Below are positions 8,379 to 14,478 of a stretch of DNA of 40,953 nucleotides, in pieces; position 1 is the first letter of the stretch; each line of letters starts with the position of its first letter. The translations under genes and the position numbers were made by a program. Where the stretch lies: IMG/VR virus record IMGVR_UViG_3300025771_000063, positions 1 to 40,953 of that record; one strand, written 5' to 3'. The stretch comes from a virus. The notes beneath the pieces were generated by a model. It saw nothing but the letters and a program-made list of their open reading frames with translations. It searched no databases and was not told the DNA's origin.

Positions 8379-8757
8379 TTTTTTCTCCTTGAATAAGTTT
8401 TTGAAGATCAGCAGTTGAACCTACAAATAATGCATTGGTTACATTCTGCGGTTTATCTTCTTTTGTCTGTAATATATCTTTCTTTTTCTTAGCCAACTCA
8501 AGGAGATCTTTGTTTGTATCAGTTAATGTTTTAAGTAAATTTGTCGCCACTTCAAATGCTCTTGGAGATTCACTCTGTCGAGCAATTTCCATAACTCTAT
8601 CTAAATCACCCATTCCAGAGTCAATTAGATCTCTTAAATTACGTCTAGCATAGTCGTAATCATCTTCTATTTGTTTATTAATATTAGGTTCTATAACCTC
8701 CACTTCATTAGGAGGATCTATGTTTAGTACATGACTGAATTTAGAATCGAAACTCAT
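8356..8757 (-). CDS. 16: Terminase small subunit (gp16-like)
   Basis: This 133-residue protein matches the T4 gp16 pattern (T4 164 aa): the acidic start, DDYDYARRNLRDLIDSG near residue 32, a helix pair containing SESPRAFEVATNLLKTLTD, and the C-terminal motif NVTNALFVGSTADLQKLI, which parallels NIQNATVFMGSPTEL in T4. It forms a ring that recognises DNA for packaging and regulates gp17. Its ATG overlaps the end of gp15 by 4 bases, and its 3' end overlaps the MscS-like gene. It is predicted to act with gp17 although two membrane-protein genes separate them. Confidence 0.9.
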   Translation of the reverse strand: MSFDSKFSHVLNIDPPNEVEVIEPNINKQIEDDYDYARRNLRDLIDSGMGDLDRVMEIARQSESPRAFEVATNLLKTLTDTNKDLLELAKKKKDILQTKEDKPQNVTNALFVGSTADLQKLIQGEKNARSSVD

Positions 8758-9602
8758 GGTTGTTGATCACTTCCTGTTCTTGGATTATATATCAAACCGT
8801 CTGTATAGAAGAAGGTATTCGAAGCAAATCCATAATTATCATTTACATCAATTAAACTTCTATCAATAGACGCTGCACTATTTGTAGTAGGCGCGCCATT
8901 AGCTAATAATCCAGGAACAGTAACAAGACGACTTGACCTTGGAGTATTTAAGGCTGTATTAGCATGTAGATCAATCTGTATTCTTGTAATTGGTCCGCTG
9001 TTTGTAGTTGGTCCGTATAGATAACCTTTTAAAGTAAAATTGAAGTTCCAGATAATAGTTCTTCTAGTAGAATAATCACCATCATATACATCCTCAAAAT
9101 CTATACTATTCAATATAATTGGTATATCCATAGTTATATTCATAGATGGTATTAGATTTACTGATACGTTCCATTCTGGTTTAAAATATGGAACAATTTG
9201 TTCTACTATTTGTGTACCATCATCCGCATTCTTCACAAACGCTGATAACACAAATGTAATATCATAAGGAACAGGTGTATATTGTGTTCTCAACTGAGTA
9301 TTATCAGATGTGATAATATAACTATTCTTTTGAGTGGAGTTTATTTTTCTCGTAGAATCATATGTAAGGCCGGTCAACTCAAATCCAAGACGTGGAAGCG
9401 ATATAGCAACTTCTCTATCTAGATCTGGATTTGTATCTAGTCTGACAAGAAATTTTTGTTTGGGTCCATACGCTAAAGGAACAGCAAGTGTTTGTACTCT
9501 ATTACCGTTCGAATCCGTTCTTACAAGTTGGATATCATTGAATAATGATCCGAATACTTGAACATAACGTCTAATTGTACCGTGATAAAAATACTCAAAC
9601 AT
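8754..9602 (-). CDS. 15: Tail sheath stabiliser / tail completion protein (gp15-like)
   Basis: This 282-residue protein is of the T4 gp15 family (T4 272 aa). A hexamer of it caps the finished tail and joins it to the neck. Characteristic parts are the start MFEYFYHGTIRRYVQVFGSL, the segment ISLPRLGFELTGLTYD, the strand QYTPVPYDITFVLSAFVK, and EQIVPYFKPEWNVSVN, with TRRTIIWNFNFTLKGYLYGP after it. It follows gp14 by one shared base and precedes gp16 with a 4-base overlap, forming a compact neck/packaging operon from the gp13 promoter. Confidence 0.96.
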   Translation of the reverse strand: MFEYFYHGTIRRYVQVFGSLFNDIQLVRTDSNGNRVQTLAVPLAYGPKQKFLVRLDTNPDLDREVAISLPRLGFELTGLTYDSTRKINSTQKNSYIITSDNTQLRTQYTPVPYDITFVLSAFVKNADDGTQIVEQIVPYFKPEWNVSVNLIPSMNITMDIPIILNSIDFEDVYDGDYSTRRTIIWNFNFTLKGYLYGPTTNSGPITRIQIDLHANTALNTPRSSRLVTVPGLLANGAPTTNSAASIDRSLIDVNDNYGFASNTFFYTDGLIYNPRTGSDQQP

Positions 9603-10462
9603 CAGAATCTACCCTCTGACCATGGATCTTTTTCACTAAAATCAATAATATCGTCTTCTAGTATATTAGATTTATATACAGTATCATTATCTGCTTGTGC
9701 ATCAATTGTAGAAATTTGGAATTCTTGTACGATACCATCACCATCTTCAGCTAGTAGAACTTCGCCATCTTCAAGAAGTGTTTGATAGAAAGTTTGATCA
9801 AGTGAATATTGATCTTCAACAATATCAATCTCACTATATCCAGTATCAAGTTTTTCAGAACTATAAGAAAATAATTCACAACGTAAATCATATGTCTGTA
9901 ATCTACCGGTTTGATAAAAAATCTGTTCGTGTTCAACAAACTTGATCTCAAATATCTTATCAACCATTGGAAAATAGATTAGATCTCCTTCTAATGGACG
10001 ATTAGAACTGATTGAGTATCCATTAGCAGTGCCTGCTTCTAGTACGATAGATTCTGTCTCATTGTTCCCTGTGAGAAACTGTCTTGATGGAACAGCCGTA
10101 TTTGCCTGTTCTGTAAGTAGATTATAACCTACTTCTGTCATCAACTTTTCTGTACGAATCTGATCAAATCTTTTACGAGCAAGAGTGAAAGTCATCTCAT
10201 CTCGTATCTGTAAACCGAATCTTGAGAGTAGATCACCTTCTCCTTCAAATCCTTCCACGTTTTTGATATACATCTCAACATCAGCAGCGGTTGTAAACTT
10301 CATCAGTGGATCTTCACCGAATAAGTTATCTCTCGCTACGATTGTTTTTGGAATGTACTTTACATCATGACCATAGATCTTGATAGCCTCAATCGTGAGA
10401 TCTTCAACTAGGTCTTGCTCTCTGGCGTATGAGAAGTTATTGAAATACTTATTCGTCGCCAT
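9602..10462 (-). CDS. 14: Neck protein / head completion (gp14-like)
   Basis: This 286-residue protein resembles T4 gp14 (256 aa), which forms the neck collar joining head and tail. Conserved pieces are EAIKIYGHDVKYIPKTIV, the FGEDPLMKF motif, EGFEGEGDLLSRFGLQIRDE and the pair EGDLIYFPMVDKIFEIKFVE plus QIFYQTGRLQTYDL. The C-terminal third is acidic, ending near FSEKDPWSEGRF. A family-atypical insertion (about residues 108-150) lies before the EGDLIYFP stretch. It is packed against gp13 and gp15. Confidence 0.95.
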   Translation of the reverse strand: MATNKYFNNFSYAREQDLVEDLTIEAIKIYGHDVKYIPKTIVARDNLFGEDPLMKFTTAADVEMYIKNVEGFEGEGDLLSRFGLQIRDEMTFTLARKRFDQIRTEKLMTEVGYNLLTEQANTAVPSRQFLTGNNETESIVLEAGTANGYSISSNRPLEGDLIYFPMVDKIFEIKFVEHEQIFYQTGRLQTYDLRCELFSYSSEKLDTGYSEIDIVEDQYSLDQTFYQTLLEDGEVLLAEDGDGIVQEFQISTIDAQADNDTVYKSNILEDDIIDFSEKDPWSEGRF

Positions 10463-10465
10463 AAT

Positions 10466-11209
10466 TTATCCAATCATATCATGGACGGGCAATGAATAAC
10501 TCGTAATCATTTCATCTTCTAACTTATTAATTTCTTCTCTTGCTTCACCTAGAATACGAACACCGTCAAATTGAATTCCTCCTGGAAGTTGAATACCTTG
10601 AAACTTAGATAGATTTTCGCCCCACTGTCTTTTAAATAAAGCAGTCGAATATCTAAGTAACCATCTATCACCCCAAACATCTGTATATGTATTTGGATCT
10701 ACTGTGCGATAACAATCAATGATGATGTATTCATCTACGAGAACATCTGTTTCCCAATCCATATCAATATAAAGTCGATCTGTGTGACGGTTGAAACGAA
10801 TAGGTTTCTTACCAACAAAGATTTCTTCAAGCATTTCTACATGTCTCATAGCGTTCACATAAGGAACATATGAAGCACTAGAAAAATCAAAAAGATCGTT
10901 TAGATGAATTTGATATCGAATATTGAATAGATTTGAACTATTAATAGAATCCCCAATATCAAACACTCTCACGATCCCTTGAATATTTTCTGGGATAGAG
11001 ATGTATTTGTTGGTTTTATCTGAAGAAGTAATTTGATGTTTTAAATAAACATGTTCTGTGCCATCGTAATGATAATCACGATAGTATTGTAATGCTTCGT
11101 CAATTCTATCCTCTAGTTGTTCGTCATCAACGTTGATATCTATAACTGGAGAACCTAGATTTCTAAGGCAATATTGTTTATGTTGTTCTCTGGTCGCAGG
11201 AATAGCCAT
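10466..11209 (-). CDS. 13: Neck protein (gp13-like)
   Basis: This 247-residue protein belongs to the gp13 neck family (T4 309 aa; marine relatives are shorter). It binds the portal and with gp14 completes the head. Typical features are the start PATREQHKQYCLRNLGSPVI, the acidic helix DDEQLEDRIDEALQYYRDYH, the SISIPENIQGIVRVFDI-like segment and a C-terminal helix with GVRILGEAREEINKLEDEM. A late promoter lies at 11238-11245, so gp13 heads the neck-terminase transcript. It stops 3 bases before the gp14 ATG. Confidence 0.95.
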   Translation of the reverse strand: MAIPATREQHKQYCLRNLGSPVIDINVDDEQLEDRIDEALQYYRDYHYDGTEHVYLKHQITSSDKTNKYISIPENIQGIVRVFDIGDSINSSNLFNIRYQIHLNDLFDFSSASYVPYVNAMRHVEMLEEIFVGKKPIRFNRHTDRLYIDMDWETDVLVDEYIIIDCYRTVDPNTYTDVWGDRWLLRYSTALFKRQWGENLSKFQGIQLPGGIQFDGVRILGEAREEINKLEDEMITSYSLPVHDMIG

Positions 11210-11237
11210 AGTACCCTCTTTGTATAAGTCTTATGAC

Positions 11238-11245
11238 TATTTATA
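11238..11245 (-). promoter_or_regulatory. T4-type late promoter for gp13 operon
   Basis: TATAAATA on the minus strand, about 29 nt upstream of the gp13 ATG, in the 48-bp gap after the oxygenase gene. Confidence 0.8.
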
Positions 11246-11257
11246 ATGTTTATATTG

Positions 11258-11959
11258 TTATTGCCATTTAGGTCCACGTAACCAAATAACAAGACTTCTA
11301 CGAATACCATTTGTTACTGGTTTTACTCTATGATATGTAAAAGAAGGAAAGAATAATGCTGAACCTTTTTCTTTAAAGTGTGGTAGTTTAATAGGTTCCA
11401 TTACATTATAACCATCAAGATTTAGTTGTTCTTCACGATTTTCTTCTTTTTTTTCTTTTAATGATAACAACTCAAATTCTCCACCATCATATTCACTAGG
11501 GTCTGTCAATTGAATACTACAACTGATTTTACGAACGGTATTTTTTAGAATATGATCTTCTGGATAATCGGGTTGTAATGTTCTATCATTTACAATGGTA
11601 TCTGTATGCCAGTGATAATGATTTTGGTCACCATAATATATTGTATATTGAAATGGCTCTATAGCAGTAATGTTGTAGTTCCATCCACTTTGTTGATTGA
11701 CATCAGCGATTGTTGGACGAATCATAGAATATAGTTCTTCATTATCATGCCAAGATACTTTGTTCTTACGAATAGTATGATTGGCGTTTTCTGGATTATC
11801 AATACCATATGTTAACGCTTCTTCTTCTTCACTTTTTTCACAAATCTCACGAATACGCATAATCTGTTCAGGCCAGAATAAAGTTTCATAGTACCAATAC
11901 CAATTATTTTCAAATGTAGTTGTTAGAATTTGACCTTCATGACCAATATTTATTGACAC
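11258..11959 (-). CDS. Fe(II)/2-oxoglutarate-dependent oxygenase A
   Basis: This 233-residue protein has the double-stranded beta-helix oxygenase signature: HWHTD gives the iron ligands H118 and D120, YHRV gives H210, and the 2OG-binding Arg is probably R220 or R221 in GIRRSLVIW. These are the prolyl-4-hydroxylase type of enzymes, which hydroxylate protein or small-molecule substrates using Fe(II), O2 and 2-oxoglutarate. It is AT-rich like native phage genes. The protein at 12771-13376 is its clear relative (shared FWPEQ, RKNKV.W, IEP.QYTIY, CS/V.QL.DP..YDG, RGP.W) but is GC-rich. Oxygenases in this slot are familiar in marine T4-like phages; the substrate is unknown. Confidence 0.9.
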   Translation of the reverse strand: MSINIGHEGQILTTTFENNWYWYYETLFWPEQIMRIREICEKSEEEEALTYGIDNPENANHTIRKNKVSWHDNEELYSMIRPTIADVNQQSGWNYNITAIEPFQYTIYYGDQNHYHWHTDTIVNDRTLQPDYPEDHILKNTVRKISCSIQLTDPSEYDGGEFELLSLKEKKEENREEQLNLDGYNVMEPIKLPHFKEKGSALFFPSFTYHRVKPVTNGIRRSLVIWLRGPKWQ

Positions 11960-11960
11960 A

Positions 11961-12668
11961 TTATTCTCCAGACTCTTCAGTTCGTTTTACGATAGAGAAA
12001 CGAATCTTTCTATCATTATCCGTCGTTTCCATTAATTCTTTATAATATTCACTTTTACCAATAGGTTCAATGAATAACTGTTCTCTGCGATCATATGCAA
12101 ACTGTTGAAAAGGACCAAAACAATCTACATAATGTAGAAATAATTGACATTGCCAATCTGTTGTTTTAGGTGGATTAAACTTTTCTCGCCAATGCGGTAC
12201 GTCACATCCACGATAAATCATTGCTTCTTTAGGTTGGACAGAAACAGGCATTCTTACTGTTAAGTCATCTGGATCTGCATACCAGATAGGCCAGTCAAAC
12301 TTCCCAGATTGTCCTAGATTGATTGTAACAGAGATTTCACAAGAAGGTCTATCAGAATGATAGCGTAATTCTTCACCAGGACCATATACACGCATGTAGG
12401 TATATGTGGGTAAGAGTTTTAAACCTGTAAGTTCTTCCATTTTAGGAAGACAATCAACCATTACATATTCACACATAGGTTGTCCATACCAAGCCTTAGA
12501 GTTGATGGGACATTGTGAGTCGTTTAGTTTATTTTCAGTATCTTCTTTTGCTAATTTAACATATTCATCTGAGATAATTTTAGCGACATCGGCGTCTACA
12601 AAGTCATCTACTGCTAGGTATTTCTTCTTTTGAAAATAATATACACCAGCACTATTACGAAGTTTCAT
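11961..12668 (-). CDS. Fe(II)/2-oxoglutarate-dependent oxygenase B
   Basis: This 235-residue protein shows YHSD (H104, D106) and a distal CDVPHWRE (H159), the iron facial triad of 2OG oxygenases, in a context LLPTYTYMRVYGPGEELRYH. The usual Arg about ten residues after the distal His is not evident; the corresponding stretch is DWQCQLFLHYVDCFG, so 2OG binding may use another residue (R161 is a candidate). It is not a close relative of oxygenases A and C. It ends one base before the oxygenase A start and probably has its own promoter at 12688-12716. Substrate unknown. Confidence 0.85.
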   Translation of the reverse strand: MKLRNSAGVYYFQKKKYLAVDDFVDADVAKIISDEYVKLAKEDTENKLNDSQCPINSKAWYGQPMCEYVMVDCLPKMEELTGLKLLPTYTYMRVYGPGEELRYHSDRPSCEISVTINLGQSGKFDWPIWYADPDDLTVRMPVSVQPKEAMIYRGCDVPHWREKFNPPKTTDWQCQLFLHYVDCFGPFQQFAYDRREQLFIEPIGKSEYYKELMETTDNDRKIRFSIVKRTEESGE

Positions 12669-12687
12669 TCATTTTCTCCATTTAAAA

Positions 12688-12716
12688 ATTATACCACATC
12701 ACATTATATATAATAA
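12688..12716 (-). promoter_or_regulatory. Possible extended -10 promoter before oxygenase B
   Basis: The minus strand reads TGGTATAAT (12696-12688), an extended -10 box, about 20 nt before the oxygenase B ATG. A weak -35 (TTATTA) lies 17 bp upstream. The gap is AT-rich, so chance occurrence is possible; if real it allows host sigma-70-type expression independent of the late promoters. Confidence 0.4.
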
Positions 12717-12770
12717 TATTTTAACCAAGGCTACGGATTCCCGAGTGAAGCGTGGGGAACAATACCACAA

Positions 12771-13376
12771 TTATCGCCAAGGTGGACCCCGGAACCAGCA
12801 GACCAGGGATTCCCGTTTTCCGCGGGTCAAGGGCGTGACTCGGTGCATCGCGTTCGACGGGAAACAGACAATCGACCCCGCCTCTTTCGGGAAGGATATT
12901 GGCACGGGGCGAAGCTCATTGTCACGCATCGTGAGCAGTTCGAGTTCGCAGCCGTCGTAATCTTCCGGATCGGACAATTGCACCACACAGGTTACCTTGC
13001 GAATGTTCCCTGTGGGGGCCGCGGTAGATCCGCCTGAATCGTCCGAGTGCCACGTATAGTGATCTTGTGTCTCCCGGTAGATCGTGTATTGCAGGGGCTC
13101 GATCTCGCGGATATCGACGTCCCAACCGGCCGCGCGAAACACGTGATTTTGAATCGGGCGGACAAACCGAAAATCTTCCTCCCGAGACAACCACCGCACC
13201 TTGTTCTTGCGAACATCCGGGCCGTCGCCACCCGAGGTAGATGCTTCTTCCTCCGAGACGTCTCTCGCCAATCGGCGAAGTTCCATGACCTGTTCTGGCC
13301 AAAACCACCGGCGGTGATACTGAAACCAGACCGGGCTATTGATCGCCCCGAGTCCTTGCCCATCGAGCCCAATCAT
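12771..13376 (-). CDS. Fe(II)/2-oxoglutarate-dependent oxygenase C (GC-rich)
   Basis: This 201-residue protein has a complete oxygenase active site: TWHSD (H110, D112), MHRV (H178) and R188 in RGKRESLVCW. It shares with oxygenase A (11258-11959) the motifs FWPEQ, RKNKV, IEPLQYTIY, DPEDYDG and RGP.W, so the two are homologues, yet this copy is strongly GC-rich. It is shorter, lacking the long acidic loop before the distal His. It overlaps the sulfotransferase upstream by 4 bases (ATGA), so it belongs to the transferred cassette. Likely a hydroxylase of an unknown substrate, possibly a virion protein or surface sugar. Confidence 0.88.
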   Translation of the reverse strand: MIGLDGQGLGAINSPVWFQYHRRWFWPEQVMELRRLARDVSEEEASTSGGDGPDVRKNKVRWLSREEDFRFVRPIQNHVFRAAGWDVDIREIEPLQYTIYRETQDHYTWHSDDSGGSTAAPTGNIRKVTCVVQLSDPEDYDGCELELLTMRDNELRPVPISFPKEAGSIVCFPSNAMHRVTPLTRGKRESLVCWFRGPPWR

Positions 13377-14041
13377 ATCATGGGTCGCACTTCGTGAAGG
13401 TTCCGGTGATTTAGCACGTAGCTTGCACCGCTGGTGTCTATGCTCGGTGCGGACAGATCATATCGATGCGGCGCGAGGTCTAAGAACGTCTCTACGTCTC
13501 GCAGGGTATTCTCCGGCTCGCGGATCCAATCCTCATATTCGAGCACGAGCCAACTTTTTGAGCGGATCGCCAGCGATAGCTCCGTCGTTTGAGCAAAAAC
13601 CCGTGCCTTCGAGATGAACTGATCCACCTCTCGTGCATCCATAGTTGATGGCAACGCGTCTCGGAACGATTGCTCTATTTCCGCGAACGGCCGCCGGACA
13701 TAGATTAGCGGTAAGTCTTCCCCGAACACGTCGAGGAACATATTTCGATTGGCCAGCGTGCTCCAGTGCCCGCTTTTGTCCAGCGCAAAAGTCTTAGCGC
13801 TACAGGATCGAAAGAACGCGTCCGCCGTCCCTCGGAAAAACTGAGACATGCCCTGTCTGACTTCAACGGAGGATAGCTCTATCGAAAAATTTCTGTCCGT
13901 GTAGAGTTCGTATTGCCTCCACAACAACTCCACCAAGGGCGACTGAAACGGCACGTACAAATCCGGGTGCTGATTGAGCATGGCGGAGAATATCGTGGTT
14001 CCACTACGGGGCGTACCGGTGATCGCGCCTTTGAGTATCAT
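13373..14041 (-). CDS. Sulfotransferase family protein
   Basis: This 222-residue protein has the 5'-phosphosulfate-binding loop of PAPS-dependent sulfotransferases, TGTPRSGTT at 8-16. The 3'-phosphate-binding element is at 113-126 (IYVRRPFAEIEQSF, with R116/R117 and S125), and a typical C-terminal stretch is VLEYEDWIREPENTL plus FLDL near 166-189. Such enzymes move sulfate from PAPS to hydroxyls or amines of sugars, proteins or small molecules. It is GC-rich and lies between the MAH-type gene and oxygenase C with 4-base ATGA overlaps on both sides, so the three are co-translated. No signal peptide or membrane segment is visible, so it should act in the cytoplasm. Substrate unknown; a fibre, capsule or lipopolysaccharide component are options. 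Confidence 0.88.
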   Translation of the reverse strand: MILKGAITGTPRSGTTIFSAMLNQHPDLYVPFQSPLVELLWRQYELYTDRNFSIELSSVEVRQGMSQFFRGTADAFFRSCSAKTFALDKSGHWSTLANRNMFLDVFGEDLPLIYVRRPFAEIEQSFRDALPSTMDAREVDQFISKARVFAQTTELSLAIRSKSWLVLEYEDWIREPENTLRDVETFLDLAPHRYDLSAPSIDTSGASYVLNHRNLHEVRPMI

Positions 14042-14448
14042 TCCCAGACTTTCAACTGTTCGTTCCAGGTTTTACAAGTGAAGGTTCCCTGTTCCGGATT
14101 ACCTTCATCCGGCATTCCTTTCGGCGGCACCCACCGCGCGATTTTTTTATCCAACACCCACGAAGGGTACGGCTTGTCGCTGTCGAGAAACAGATCTTCC
14201 GCGGCGTCGTACTTCCCGCCCACCCGAGCGAAGTTGCCTCGCTTTGGAGATTTCCCTCGACGATGAACGCCGTTCTTCATGTTAAACGACGTTTGTTTGA
14301 AGGTGTTTTTGCTGCCCGTGACGCGCTGGCAAAAATCGATGCCAATATCTTCGTTCTCCTCGCCAAAAACGTCGAGCGTGTCTTCGTCCGCAACGACGAT
14401 GACATTGACCACATTCCCGTCAGAATCTATTTCCGCAAAGTGAGCCAT
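14038..14448 (-). CDS. Conserved marine-phage protein of unknown function (MAHFAEID type)
   Basis: This 136-residue protein begins MAHFAEIDSDGNVVNVIVV and contains a KRGNFARVGGKYDAAEDLF region, a SWVLD motif and conserved tryptophans. Proteins with this start recur beside fibre genes in marine phages; I know no assigned function. It is soluble and probably beta-rich. The gene is GC-rich. An 8-codon copy of its own 5' end precedes it (14452-14478). Its stop overlaps the sulfotransferase start. It may be a small virion or fibre-associated protein. Confidence 0.8.
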   Translation of the reverse strand: MAHFAEIDSDGNVVNVIVVADEDTLDVFGEENEDIGIDFCQRVTGSKNTFKQTSFNMKNGVHRRGKSPKRGNFARVGGKYDAAEDLFLDSDKPYPSWVLDKKIARWVPPKGMPDEGNPEQGTFTCKTWNEQLKVWE

Positions 14449-14451
14449 CTT

Positions 14452-14478
14452 TTAATCCAATTCCGCTAAGTGAGCCAT
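14452..14478 (-). pseudogene. Vestigial 5' copy of the MAH-type gene (MAHLAELD-stop)
   Basis: The ATG at 14478-14476 overlaps the adhesin stop (TGATG) and encodes MAHLAELD followed by TAA. Three bases later comes the real MAH-type start, MAHFAEID. The two starts match at 6 of 8 residues and nearly all bases. This looks like a recombination scar where one member of the family was replaced by another, leaving the first 24 coding bases. Confidence 0.75.

Noticed and set aside
11947-11954. AATAAATA element on the minus strand
   Set aside because: It lies within the first codons of oxygenase A, too late to serve that gene and far from the next.
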